From Leptasterias polaris (lineage: Eukaryota > Echinodermata > Asteroidea > Forcipulatida > Asteriidae), in contig JAZGTN010000073.1 in NCBI GenBank assembly GCA_037783415.1, forward strand, positions 2,356,001-2,420,000: DNA of 64,000 nt, read 5' to 3'. Within the stretch, counting starts at the first letter, position 1; the number at the start of each line of letters is the position of its first letter. Of the stretch, positions 1-11,156 are shown in pieces. Made by a program: the position numbers and the translations under genes. A model generated the notes under the pieces. It made no database searches and was not told the DNA's origin. It worked only from the letters and a program-made list of their open reading frames with translations.

Positions 1-124
1 ATATAATTTGAAATAAAGAGTGCTCCTCGTCCGATTGCATTTATTGAAGTTCATTTTGCCATCAGTAGGCTAAAACAATTGAAATTTGCGATACCCACTG
101 GTTATTACGGGATTCGAACTGTTC

Positions 125-182
125 TCGATGGTCTAGCGGTTGAGACATCGTCTCTATAGAATGCGGGACGGGTTCGAATTCC
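125..182 (+). repeat. tRNA-like (RNA polymerase III promoter) fragment next to a poly-C tract
   Basis: An A-box-like segment (TGGTCTAGCGG) is followed about 40 bp later by a B-box-like GGTTCGAATTCC, the layout of an internal tRNA promoter. The flanks do not form a convincing acceptor stem, so this is more likely a decayed tRNA pseudogene or SINE head than a working tRNA. A run of 20 C begins at 212. Confidence 0.4.
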
Positions 183-211
183 ACAAGGATACCCTGTGGT
201 GTGTCCCCCTA

Positions 212-231
212 CCCCCCCCCCCCCCCCCCCC
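212..231 (+). repeat. Poly-C homopolymer tract
   Basis: Twenty consecutive C residues followed by a short ACCCC. One of eleven C or G runs of 12 or more in the window. It creates a spurious polyproline open frame. Confidence 0.9.
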
Positions 232-234
232 ACC

Positions 235-1696
235 CCAGAACTCGAAAACACTTTGTGTTGTTGCCATACATCAATGTCAGGGCTACTACTCATGTACTAC
301 CAATATTTGTAAAACGGTAAATCAATTAAAATGACACATTTCTTTTGCCATGCATACCTACAGATTTAACATTTTCTTTTTCCAGTGTTCATATCACCTT
401 GGGTTGACCTTACAACCGAGGTTTACAAGTCGAGCTATCTCGCCTTGACGTACGAGCTGAAAATGTGCACAGCGCCCCGCATGAAACCACTTGTGCAAGT
501 AATAGTAAACGGGGTTCCAGTAACTCTACAATAATTTTTGTTTGATCTGGGTTGTTCAGCGGGGTAACAAACTCACTCGTTACAAACATCGGGTACAATG
601 CAGTCGCCCCGATTTTTCCAGCAGTACAAATTGATTCATTCCAACTCCCCCCCCCCCCCACACCAACTGGACGCTGAAACTATCCCTCAATAAATTGCAT
701 ATGAATTGTAAATGCAAGATATAATGTTGCCGAAATTGTGTTAGTTTTTCGTTCAACCACGTGGAAAATATTATGATGAGTTAAAAAGAAAAGGAAACAA
801 AAATAATAAATAAATAAATAAATAAATCTGCGCACGTTTAATATTGTAAAGGCAAAATTTCATTAGCTATTGCAAGCTGCTTATAACCAAAATGACGTAA
901 TAAATAAAAAACAAGTGAATAATGATCCCGCGTTTCGACCTTAGCAGAGTTTTTCTCAAAGGCTAAAATAAAGGCAGCGCTGGGGTCTAACAGTGAAGCC
1001 ATTGAATTCATTTTGTAAGATTTAATCGTACCTGAACTGAAAACTGAGTACAATGCAGTGGATGCTATATTTTGCCTATTCCCGCGTTTTCATTTCAGAA
1101 TATCAGCCGAACTCAACATCATTATTCAATTCTGACTCGAGCTCCGTATACAGCAGGCAAACACTGTTCTCTCAAATTTAATATTGACAACAGAGAATAC
1201 CAACAACAGATTAATTCAATCAAAAGATTGCATTTTCATTCTTTGTCTCCAAAGACAGTATAACCCCCCCCCCCCCCTTCTTGAATTGCAGTCGTTGGTT
1301 TTAGGTCTCAGTAAGTGTGATAATAGAATTGTTGATTATTGAGAACGAACACAGTAATTCCTGGTTTTTTCCAGCGCATCCAAATAGATGTTTACATGTA
1401 TTTTGTCAGCGTAGAGTTTAATGGATTTTAAGTGATTAGTGAAATGTATATGGTTTATTTTGGGTTCGATGCTTGTAGAGGGGCTGTATTGTCCCAAATT
1501 AAATGACGTCATCATCTTTGCAGATTCCCCGTGGGCTACTGTTCTTCGTGCATTTTTGGGGTGATGCTACCTCGTTCCCAGTAGTGTAACCTTTTTCCCC
1601 AGATTGCCTTGCTCGACCACAGATAGGTATCGACGCGGTGCGCTGCCCATCATGACTGCGGTTAGACGCACTCCATCTTATCTTTAATAGTAGATC
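235..1696. other. No gene seen; AT-rich unique DNA with two poly-C runs
   Basis: Only short unconvincing open frames. It holds poly-C runs at 647-659 and 1264-1277, an (ATAA)n microsatellite near 807-827, and at 929-965 a sequence ending in GTCGAAACG on the minus strand that resembles other dispersed motifs in the window. Confidence 0.5.
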
Positions 1697-1893
1697 TTTC
1701 CATTGTTGATAAACAAAGTGCGCCGGTTGGCATGGACGGCCGAATGTTAGCAAAACATTCAATCGTGTTAACAAAAATGTTGTGACCAAATTCAACATTT
1801 TCTGTAAAGTGTCATGAACTGAAATACCTTCCATGATTGGTTGATTTGTTTCCAACAAATTCAACACTGTTTTTGAATATTTGTGTAACATTT
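1697..1893. repeat. Dispersed repeat H, copy 1
   Basis: About 195 bp that recurs at 44571-44767 in the same orientation with roughly 85-90% identity by eye. Shared blocks include GGCATGGACGGCCGAATGTT and ATACCTTCCATGATTGGTTG. The repeat produces look-alike minus-strand frames in both places, but one copy has diverged by small indels, so a conserved protein is unlikely. Family unknown. Confidence 0.7.
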
Positions 1894-2039
1894 CTACAAA
1901 TTATGGCTATCTGTTTTTGATTTGCAGTTTTTGATGTATTTGCTATACGAAGTTTGTTGAAATCATATTGTTGAATAGATGTTCCAACCTGTTTCATACA
2001 TTGTTCACCTCTCATGTTTGTTTGTTGTTAGCTTTTCTA

Positions 2040-2262
2040 TGGGTAACTATTTTCTTTGTTAGCAGCATGTGCATTGAGCCCTTGAAGACCCTTTTACAAC
2101 TCCATGCCCTTACCAAGTTTCCCGCCTTATTGGCACTACCGCGGTATCACAAATTGTTCCATCAGTCCTTCAGGCTCCATTGTACATTTTTTGTTATCTT
2201 CCATTAAAATTGTAATTGATATGTGACAACGTGGAAAATAAATTAAAGTTGAAGTTGAAAAA
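2040..2262 (+). repeat. Possible LINE 3' tail
   Basis: AT-rich sequence ending in GAAAATAAATTAAAGTTGAA and a repeated TTGAAG. This resembles the short tandem tails of CR1/Jockey-type LINEs, such as the one at 51300-51323. No reverse transcriptase residues are visible, so the assignment is weak. Confidence 0.3.
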
Positions 2263-2424
2263 CAAACTGTAATGTGTTTTGCAAAGTGATTTGCAAGACG
2301 AAATAACCAATGGATTTAATCAAGCAATGAACTGGCACTGAGTGTCATTTTACCTTGTCGAGCATGATTTATCTGAAAAGGTATAGCTTTGCTCAGCTTG
2401 TTCAGGTCTTTAATAAAGCACTCA

Positions 2425-2720
2425 TAACTGTCAAAGACGTGTATCAGCACTTTGTGTAATCCACCATACCCCACCAGTACATGAAATAACAATCATGTGA
2501 AAGTATAAGCTCACTAGAAAATAGTAAAAGACCCTGCCACCGTTTTCAAACATCGGATTTCGGACTTTCGAGATCGAAATTAATTGTTTTGCTCATTTTT
2601 CAGAAACTATATAGCGATTCAGGCAAACCAATATTTCTAGGGAAGTTTCCCATCATGACCATCGCAATGGCGTGTAAGTTATGTGTAAAGCCGCGAACGT
2701 TAATACTTTCAATTTTACCG
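2425..2720 (+). mobile_element. piggyBac-like MITE family PB-A, decayed copy
   Basis: Shares the internal order of the well-preserved copy at 9107-9447: CATGAAATAACA, a run containing AAGTTTAAGCTCA-like sequence, TTTTCAAACATCGGATTT, and a 3' part ending in TTTCAATTTTACC. The TTAA-flanked ends are not clean here. Confidence 0.6.
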
Positions 2721-2821
2721 ATGACGCACGTGGTTTTGTACTACAGCGGGCATGCTATGGTGCTTTATCACACACAACGTTTCATTTTAATCACTGCTAT
2801 CCCTGTCCGACACATCAAAGT

Positions 2822-2998
2822 AGGGCCCAATTTCATAGAGCTGCTTAAGCACAGTTCCTAAGCACAATAAAACTGCTTACCAGAAAAAGGTTACCAGTTA
2901 AACCACTGTAAAACATGTAAAATTTGTGACTGGTATCCTGCTGTTTTTTTGCTCAGCAGAACATTATTATACAACATTTGCTGCTTGTGTACAACACT
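2822..2998 (+). mobile_element. GGGCCC inverted-repeat element (family G)
   Basis: Begins GGGCCCAATTTCATAGAGCT then GCTTAAGCAC and carries the family's internal TGCTTACCAG, GGTTACCAG and TGGTATCCTGCT blocks. The right end is diverged. Full copies have GGGCCCAATTTCATA at both ends in inverted orientation and about 190 bp, with no coding capacity, so this is a MITE-type non-autonomous element. Confidence 0.7.
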
Positions 2999-3000
2999 CC

Positions 3001-3324
3001 TGGAAGATTGAAAATATAAATGTTCACAGATTTGCACATAACTTACATGGTATAAAGATGGTCATGGTGGAAAACTTCGCTTGAAATAGTTTTGCTTAGA
3101 ATACTTTAGTTTTTAGAAAATGAGTAAAACAATTAGTCTTTATCGCTGGTGATAAAATCCGATGTTTGAAAACAATGACAAATTGGGGTTTTCACTGTTT
3201 TCTCATGACTCCGAAGACCTATTTAACTTAAACTTTCACAGGTTTGTTGCTTCATGTATATGTTGGTTCACAACAAGTGTGGATACAGGTCTTTGACAAT
3301 TACAAATGTTGTACATTGTCTTTA
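3001..3324 (-). mobile_element. PB-A MITE, reverse-orientation copy
   Basis: Reverse complement of the PB-A family: TGTTCACAGATTTGCACATA, GGTCATGGTGGAAAACTTCG, GTGATAAAATCCGATGTTTG and an end ATGTTGTACATTGTCTTTAA. The TTAA-type right end is visible. The left end runs into the preceding GGGCCC element, so one of the two probably inserted next to or into the other. Confidence 0.7.
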
Positions 3325-4796
3325 AGCAGCTCCGTGATATTGAGACCTGATGAAAACATGTTTCCTTCAATCAAAAACACCGCCCGATGGTAATGATGAG
3401 GAATTTGTAGCACCTTTTAAAATTGACTGTTAATTGACACAGAAACCTGTGTACAATATGAAACAAGTGGCTTTCTCGGCACCATACATGATTTAAACAA
3501 GCATTTCTAGTATCGAGACGCCACTTGCAACGTGCACAGTGACGGAATGCGGCAATCAGTAGACTTGACAAGACGTAGGTCACCTTGTAAAACGTATCTC
3601 TCTTGATTGCACCCTTCCCAGAGATTGATTACTCAGATGCCTCTAAACAGTTAATAAAAAGCAAATCCGTGGAAGAGGACAAATAGTGGAGGATTGTAAT
3701 ATAAGAGGTGTGATTATAGGCAGGTGGTGAAGGGTTTGAGTTGAGCCTGGGTTGTGAGTCGTGTGCCCCAACCGGCTTCGAACCTTCACCTGCCGTGCTT
3801 CATGATGATTAGAGAGGTTAAAAACCATTGAACATTAATTTGAGAATGTGAGCCACACTGCTTCCAGGATGAGTTCGTCGTGCACTTTCGTTAATCAAAA
3901 CACCAAGCATTATGACGAAATGTGTCGGAAATACACGGATCTCTTACGTGGGTGTCCTATTTTCTCGAAGTGTCGTCATTTCCCAGAAGAAAAAGGGCTA
4001 TAGGGCCCTATACATTGGATATTAATCAAGTTGGGGAAAAATAAAGGGTGGTGACCTTAAAATTGCTATAAAATCATATTTATCAGTGTGTCAACAGTAT
4101 TGACGGGCTGCATTTGACCTATAGCAACTTAGCGTTAATTGCGTCTTCCTAAACGTCTTTGATTTTTACTCAAATTCAGATTTGATGTGGCTTTGTTTCT
4201 GCGTTTAAATTGCGACATGCGCCAGAGGAGTGCTTTTTGCATTCTAATTCCAATTTGAAACCGAGTTTCACGCGCAGGGAAAACACCTTCAACATGTGTA
4301 AATTATGTGACTTCAGCAAGTCAGCTCGTCCCGGGTTGCCCCTGTCCGATCTCTAATGAACTTGTACATCAATAACACAGCAGCAGACTGTGCATAACTC
4401 GGGCCCTTGATTCTTAATCCAAGCCTCGTAATTGCCGGTACGGTTGTCAAGCTTTTTCATTGGTGAACCGCATTGATTAGCCCGTGCGGCTACGCGTTCG
4501 ACGCACTCCCGCCCTTTTCATTTTGACCTTGTCACATTTTCAAACTACTAAATGTATATACAAAGATAATACAATTAAGTCCTATAACCACAGCGGTGTA
4601 CTGAAGCAAAATACAAGTTGATGAGTACAGCTTATGATTGTACATCTGTATTTCTTACCCAACCGTGGCAATTGGAGATTTTGAAACGCGAGGTGGCAGC
4701 AGACTTACAAGATAAATGTCCATTGTTTACGTAGTTCCGGGTGTGTGCACAGTTCCAAGAACAATGGATTTACCTAGTAAGTCTGCTGCCTCCTTG
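3325..4796. other. No gene seen
   Basis: Mixed unique DNA with only chance-length open frames. At 3778-3789 the minus strand carries a B-box-like GGTTCGAAGCC, but no convincing cloverleaf surrounds it. Confidence 0.45.
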
Positions 4797-4995
4797 ACTC
4801 AATTTCATAAAGCTGCCTTAGCAGCAAATTATGCTGAACAGCTGTCAGCTCAGCAAGATAAAGCAGGATAAAGCAAGATACCATTCACAGATTGAACATG
4901 TGGCATGGTGTTTTTGGCTGGTAACCTTATTCTGATCAGCATAATTTTGTTGTGCTTGGCTACTTTTGGTGCATCAGCAACTCTGTAGACTAATA
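4797..4995 (+). mobile_element. Family G inverted-repeat element, diverged copy
   Basis: Begins CTCAATTTCATAAAGCTGCC and includes the family's ACATGTGGCATGGTG, TTGGCTGGTAACCTTATTCT and TTTTGTTGTGCTTGGCTACT. The right terminus is degraded. Confidence 0.6.
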
Positions 4996-5056
4996 GGTCA
5001 TGGTATCCCCAAAAGTCCCTTTTCAAATTTATCACCTCTTTGGTGGCTACCCTTAA

Positions 5057-5634
5057 AGGTCCTGTACACTATAGATAGGTTGCAGTATGACGTAAGTCGG
5101 CCATCTTTACGGGCAATTTGGAACAAACAGTCATGCGTTACGCGTGAGAACGGCGTGCAGGACGCGCACATTTCACCAAACTCATTGCATGATTGGTTAG
5201 TGAATGACGCGGCTGCGTTAATAATTTGAGCGCTTGACGCGCCTGCAAGCCAAAATGTGATTTGCCCGTAAAGATGGCGTCTACTGGGAACTATCTATTG
5301 GTAAGATCGAAAAACACAAATGTTCACAGATTCACACATAACTTATATGATTTAAAGTAAGTAATTGTAGAAAGGGTTCCTTAAAATATTTCTGCCTAAA
5401 ATGCTATCGTTTCTGAGGAATTAGTAAAACAATAGTTTTTATCACGCGTGATAATAAACTCGATGTTTGAAAAACAGAAAACACATGAGGTCTCTTTTCA
5501 CTATTTTCTCGTGACCTCGATGACCAATTGAGCTCAAAGTTTCACAGGTTTGTTTGTTCATGCATATGTTGAATCACACAAAATGTGGACACTGATTTTG
5601 AGCTGTTACCAAAAGTATACAATGCCTTTAAAGT
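5057..5634 (-). mobile_element. PB-A MITE interrupted by MITE A
   Basis: TTAA at 5053-5056 precedes AGGTCCTGTACAC, the PB-A terminus. After the MITE A insertion (5071-5298) the family continues as TTGGTAAGATCGAAAAACAC, ATGTTCACAGATTCACACAT and GATAATAAACTCGATGTTTG, and ends near GTATACAATGCCTTTAAAG. Removing the insert restores a normal PB-A end. Confidence 0.75.
5071..5298 (+). mobile_element. MITE A, copy 1
   Basis: About 228 bp with ends ATAGATAG and CTATCTAT and a strong subterminal inverted pair, CATCTTTACGGGCAA near one end and TTGCCCGTAAAGATGG near the other. Five copies occur in the window. It has no coding capacity. The exact target duplication cannot be settled because the ends are AT-rich and self-similar. 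Confidence 0.85.
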
Positions 5635-5639
5635 CGTGC

Positions 5640-6785
5640 AAAGGGATGTGTCCGTTTTCTCTTTATTTGCATGTTTGTTTGTTGGAGTGGTTCGGGGTGT
5701 TTTTGTTATTTTTTCAATATAATTTTTGAGACCAAAGATGACAGACATTTCGCTGATATCTATCAGGATTAGATTAGCATAAGATTTATTGTTATACTCT
5801 GAGTTTCCTTTTAAATGAAACAGAATCTAGTAGAATAAAAGACGCGCCTTAATCGTTTGTAACACAGAATAGCTTGGCTTCTAGGTATATTGTTATCAAT
5901 TTTCAAACAGAAGGTGATAGCCACTTAGTTTGAAATGTAAAACGTCATTAAAAAGACAGTTTAACCTTATACCGGTTCATCTTTCAACCATGAAATGATA
6001 TGTTGCAGTGTGAACAGCGTGTTCAAATCATTTATTACAGTAACATTTAATCGGCTATATCATTTGACACAATTATCAAACCTTGCTTTTTGTTCCCCGA
6101 TACAAATCACATTACAATAATTTTTTATTTTTTTTATCGTCTCCTTATAAAAGTATAACCTCGCATGACTGTCTTTCCCGTGTCCCTTTTTAGAGTAGCA
6201 CAAGTGACCATCATTGTACAAAATTAAGAAGATCCAATAGAATTTTGCCTTGCGACATTTGGGTTAGAATCCAAATATGACATTAAAATTTAAAGGTTTT
6301 CGGCCGAATCGGCTATCATTCATCTGTGTAAGACTTTGAAGAAGCAAGACGTCTACACAGTGTCACAATTTCAAACCCCCTGGGGGTTTTCAGTCATTCA
6401 CAAACGCAATCATTTTAAAATATTAACGTCCGCTCGTCATGTTTAATTTTCTTTGAACGGTAAAGACGATTTCGTAAAAGGTGAAAGACGTGTCGGGAAC
6501 TGTATGGACCCTGGGGCTAACGTGCTAGCTGTCTTTTGTTTGGACACTGAGAGGTTGATGATATGTTATTATTGTATAGTTGACTGCCTTGATTGTTGTC
6601 GTGTCGTCATTCCCATTTTCCCTTAATATGTTGGATGAGTGTAAACCTGTGTTAGTGAACAAAACACCTGCTGCTGCGGATCTTCTTGTTCACGTTCACC
6701 TCTCAGAAGAAGTACGGGGAGATTTTAGCCCATAAATCATTGTTGTTGTTAATAAAAACAAATTCAATATTGCATTTCGGTTCCG
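5640..6785. other. No gene seen
   Basis: AT-rich unique DNA with short open frames only. No splice-flanked coding segment was recognised on either strand. Confidence 0.45.
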
Positions 6786-7172
6786 TTTTTACGAAGTGAC
6801 AATTGTGTCAAAAAATCACAAAGTTTTGAAAATCGGTTTCTGTGTCAATTCTTGATGACTCAATCTGTTAACATTTTCAGGACCTAATACGTAATATTTG
6901 CCTATAATAATAGTTAAAATAATTAGCAAAACTGACAAATCGTATGTTTTCCATTTTGAGTTTTTTACGAAGTGGCAAATCAAAAACTACCACTTTATCC
7001 ATTAAAATACATACTGCGGGCACGGTGCTAAAATAGGTCTGGTGCGTTTTTACGAAGTGACAAAACCGGTCAATTACGGGTTTGACGAAGTGACAACCTA
7101 AAAATGCATTAGTTTGTACACAGTGCTCTGAGGGCAGGTCTGTTTTGGGGTTTTTTTTTTACGAAGTGACAA
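6786..7172 (+). repeat. Irregularly spaced TTTTTACGAAGTGACAA motif array
   Basis: The 17-bp motif occurs at 6786-6802, 6962-6978 (one change), 7047-7063, 7081-7096 (TTTGACGAAGTGACAA) and 7156-7172, all on the same strand, with different unique sequence between. An inverted half copy (CGCTTCGTAAAAA) lies at 7389-7401. Spacings are about 176, 85, 34 and 75 bp, so this is not a simple tandem repeat. Function unknown. Confidence 0.75.
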
Positions 7173-7401
7173 ATGTTTTTAGGAATAAATAACTCATCAA
7201 AACAGCGATGTGACTGTAAATATATTGACAGTTCTGAGTTCTGTATGACGGAAGAATTAATCTTTATTTTGATAGCGAACATAAAAAATACAAACTAACA
7301 AGAAGTGTTCAGAACAATAGTTTGACAAAGAGCTCAACATCAAACGTGATTTTCAAAAAACGTGTTTTGGGCCATGGGGCTTAATCGTCGCTTCGTAAAA
7401 A

Positions 7402-9102
7402 CGGCCACGAACTCTCAACAACAGTAAATCAAATAAGAGGAAGGCTGGACCGTGTACTAAAAGGCAATCTTTTGTAAAGTGTGAATGAAAGAAAATAATA
7501 ATTTTGATTGAGTCATTAATTACTTTTTGTTAAACCTGGATAAATCTTTCAGTGAGTATGTCATTGAGACACTGCTATATCTAAATGGAGAAAATCCATG
7601 TATTATAGGCCATAACAAGTATGAAACGTAGCCACGGCCATGACATACAGAGAGAAGTTAGCTCGAAAACACTTAGGAACAAAGTCTCTTAAAAATTTGA
7701 ACAAATCAGGGACGATTGTCAAACACCGATAATCCATACAATCAACCTTGTAATCCACATCGCCATTGACAGTTCACAAACCCCGAACGAAGTCAATTGT
7801 CACCACCGTCCAATACTTTGGACCGTTCTTCAAAAATCGAAATCATCGTCTGTGGGTTAACGTGATGGCTGGCCGAGATCACGCTCAAGGACAAACGGAC
7901 GCGGAGACAGGAGTGCACATGTGTGACAATTCGTGACTGATTCAATACTGACCTTCGATATTCAGGAACAAATGCCGTGATTGACGCAGTTTTTATTGTA
8001 AAATAATGAACAAGAGGTTTAAATAATGAACAAGAGGTTTAAACACTTACGTTAGATTGCTCCCCTTTGATTTTGATTTGTATATACATTTTGTTCTATT
8101 CCCTTGCAAGGACGTCTCCAATCTAAACTTTGAAAGTTCCATTAAAACATATGTTCTCGCTTTTGATATAGAAAATAGATCATAGCGATCCAAAAACGTT
8201 TGTGATGTCTTTCAAAATTGATTGTTTCACACTTATTCAGCAAACAATTGTTTAAGACGTCTGTAGTTTTAAGAAGGGCGAACTCCCCGGGACAACTGCT
8301 CATTTCTATATTTAAACTCGTCACTATGTTTTCCGATTGCAACCCAAACTATGTTTTGAATGAGTAACGCAGAGGCCCTCTAGGACCACTCGCCCTCTCC
8401 GGCAGTCTCGGGTAACACTCTCTGACAAGTGGCCCGGGAATAAAAAAACATCTCAAGTTTATGTCGAAGGAAGATTGCGACTGCAAAACACGAAAGCTGT
8501 GTACTCTTTCCCCCGAGTTATCATATTGATCAACATCTAGATTGTGTCACACACTCTGAGGAGAAAGTGGCGAATAATTCAACTGATTTTTAATTACATC
8601 ACTCGCCCTAAAAAAGACAAAACTGTGAGGGAGGTTTGATACAATCTTGAAGAATCGAGAGTTAGGGTCTGATATCCAAAACAAAATTCCCTTTTACAGG
8701 CACTCAACCATAAGGCTTATCCGCTGACATAGGTAACCTTGACTCCAAACTCATTTATATTCCTAGATTGAATTAAACAACTCCAACGATTTGTAAAGCA
8801 GTATTATTTACTCTTCGAGGTTTACCCACGACTATGTTCCATTTTAAGAGAACAGATTTGAAATTAGATTTTCTTGCTGCGGTTGACCCGCTCTAATCAA
8901 GTAGACGCGCGTCTGGGTGGCTTCGGACGCAGTCGAGCAGACACTGGATGAGATAGCATAAAGCATGTCACTGTGTCGCTGAGTGGATTTCAACATTTCT
9001 TAATAATTTACAACCCTTTCGTGCTATTTCGCCTTGTTTTAGAGGCAGTAACATTTGACTTGAAAAAAGTGGCGAGACGATGGACAAGTTCAATTCGTAC
9101 CT
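7402..9102. other. No gene seen; small tandem duplication
   Basis: Unique DNA. A 22-bp unit (AAATAATGAACAAGAGGTTT) is duplicated in tandem near 7999-8043. No plausible exon was recognised. Confidence 0.45.
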
Positions 9103-9106
9103 TTAA

Positions 9107-9447
9107 AGGGTGTGTACAAAATTGGTAAATGCCAAAGACCTTTGTCCACACTTGTGACGTAATATACATGAAATAACAAACCTGTGAAAGTTTAAGCTCA
9201 ATCGGTCTTCGGAGTCATGAGAAAACAGTGAAAACCCCCGTTACATGTTTTCATTGTTTTCAAACATCGGATTTTATCACCAGTGATAAAGACTATTTTT
9301 TTTACTCATTTCCTAAAAACTATGGCATTTCAAGCAAAACTATTTCAAGGGAAGTTTTCCACCATGACCATCTTTATACCATGTAAGTTTAATGTTTAAA
9401 TCTGTGAAAATTTATATTTTCAATCTTACCAATGTTGTACACACCCT
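9107..9447 (+). mobile_element. PB-A, TTAA-flanked piggyBac-like MITE, reference copy
   Basis: A 341-bp element bounded by TTAA on both sides (9103-9106 and 9448-9451). The terminal inverted repeats are AGGGTGTGTACAAAATTGGT and, on the other strand, AGGGTGTGTACAACATTGGT. TTAA target duplication is the hallmark of the piggyBac superfamily. There is no transposase, so it is non-autonomous. Copies lie at 2425, 3001, 5057, 14083 and 31254. Confidence 0.85.
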
Positions 9448-9519
9448 TTAATTAAGAGTCAACATTAATGACAGGATTGCTACACGGAACAGTATAACAT
9501 TTACTGTCTGTATGAGCAA

Positions 9520-9536
9520 CCCCCCCCCCCCCCCCC
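9520..9536 (+). repeat. Poly-C homopolymer tract
   Basis: Seventeen consecutive C residues. Confidence 0.9.
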
Positions 9537-9870
9537 ACTTCATAGGTCTCTTGAAGAAGACAGATCTAGAGCACACTCGTCAAAACATTGAGAACAAACC
9601 AAATGGTTCGTCCCTGAGTCAACAGTCCTTGGTTGGCTTGAAAACCGAAGAGCTTTAAAGTTATGAAATACCGTACTCATTTGAGGCCTTTTTGCCATTT
9701 TCGAGAGGTGTATGACGTGCTCTTTTAATTTCAAAGTTTAAACGTTTGGAATATCCATTTAAGATGTAAGAAAGGTACATCTCAATCACAAAAGATTCTA
9801 CTGTGAAATTCCACACGAAATGTGACCCCCCTTTAATTCAGTGGGTTTTTTTAAGTCAAATTATTTTGTT

Positions 9871-10225
9871 CAAAGGCAAAACATACCGTTGGTTTTTGGA
9901 ACAGTTCGATTGTTTTAATCCTATATAAGCGTAGATGTATTATACAATCAAACTAACATGTGAACATTTCGAAAGATGGTGTCGTTTTTTGAGATATTGC
10001 CGAAAATCTGGAGCGGGTTATGTCCACGCAGGAAGAATAATCCGTATTTGGAATACACAATCAGAGAAACGATCTGCAGAATTTCGGATTGAAATGTTTT
10101 TGAATCTCTCTCTCTCTCCCTCCAAGCTACATTCCTTTGAAGAGAATTGCTTCTCAAAATGTTTGTCAACAGCTGCATTGCTTCGTACTAATTTTGAGTA
10201 ATTACAAAAGGTATATCCTCTCTTT
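9871..10225 (+). mobile_element. PB-B, piggyBac-like MITE, copy 1
   Basis: Shares with the 24090-24494 copy the blocks GGTTTTTGGAAC, TTCGATTGTTTTAATCCTAT and ATTTTGAGTAATTAC, and the termini AAAGGCAAA and TCTTTA. The TTAA at each end is mutated. Both strands give open frames of 76-88 codons here, but they track the repeat and are not considered genes. Confidence 0.7.
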
Positions 10226-10389
10226 ATGTGGTTTTGTATTTAAATTGAGAGGTTGATTTCAGATTGAATGAAACATTTCCTAATGGAAAAAAGGAATATC
10301 AATTGGTGCAATATTGACAGGCGTAACCAGTTAATGCAGCATCACTTTGCTCTCATTCGGGACCCAACTTCCTTAGAATACATTAGCAA

Positions 10390-10482
10390 CCTTGTTCCGA
10401 GAACCAATCACAAACAATACACATTACGTGGTGTTTTGGCTGGTAACCTGTCTTTGCTTAGCATTTGTATTGTCTATGTTGG
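10390..10482 (+). mobile_element. Decayed fragment of family G
   Basis: Only the central part is recognisable: GTGTTTTGGCTGGTAACCTG followed by TTTGCTTAGCATTTG. The GGGCCC ends are absent. Confidence 0.4.
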
Positions 10483-10544
10483 TATTTTTCAACTCTGGAC
10501 TTAATCAGGTAAATCGCGGAGCCAAGGTCCTTGTTCTATATGGA

Positions 10545-11050
10545 TAAACCTGAAAGTGCATTAATACATACCTCGGAGAGTTTGTGCATTCTGATTGGTC
10601 GAGGACTGGTCACGTGGGGGTGTATTAACATGTGATATAACGACCGGCTCTGTAAACTAGCAAATAAATGGCCCCTAAACAAGCACAATGTTGTGTAAAA
10701 GTTCGTTTTGCACCGTGCTTGCTGTGCGGAAACTATCAAATCTGTTTCTTTGCGCGTATTGTTTTTGGTTATTTTTACGAGGACAGGATGATGCCGCGTG
10801 TACGCGCATACCACGCGTGTTCGTGCATACCACGCGCGTATGCATAAACGCGCAGACAATGTATCATTTTGGTAGCTGGTACGTGCATGAAGCCAAGGTA
10901 ATGCAAAGCATAAAGCCGTACACCAAGCAAAGTGTTTCTATTTATAGTGCTGTTACTTTAAAAGTCTGGTTCTTCAAAATATGCACATTTCTGATATAGT
11001 TAATTAAGTGCAGGTGACTAGGAGCCACGCAAAAGTTGAACAGCCAAAAG
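10545..11050. other. No gene seen; alternating CG-rich stretch
   Basis: Contains a run of alternating purine-pyrimidine sequence rich in CGCG, GTGC and GCAT (about 10796-10856). A minus-strand frame of 107 codons overlaps it but has no protein character that I recognise. Confidence 0.4.
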
Positions 11051-11156
11051 AATGGCCCCTGAACATGAGTGGATTATTTCCAAAATTTACGGCGAAAGAA
11101 AAATCACAAATTCTGATGATTATTACCCTTTTTCTTCGTTAAAGGTATTTATTAAT

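Noticed and set aside
140..334. Polyproline-containing frame at the window start
   Set aside because: Translation of a poly-C tract beside a tRNA-like fragment.
3371..3583. Cysteine-rich minus-strand frame (CARCKWRL...HVWC)
   Set aside because: The cysteine spacing suggested a small secreted domain, but there is no signal peptide, the acceptor candidates are weak, and the frame ends in low-information sequence.
10796..10856. Possible Z-DNA-forming stretch of alternating CG and CA
   Set aside because: Alternation is imperfect, and the same composition appears in nearby MITE interiors (11620-11830), so it is likely repeat-derived.
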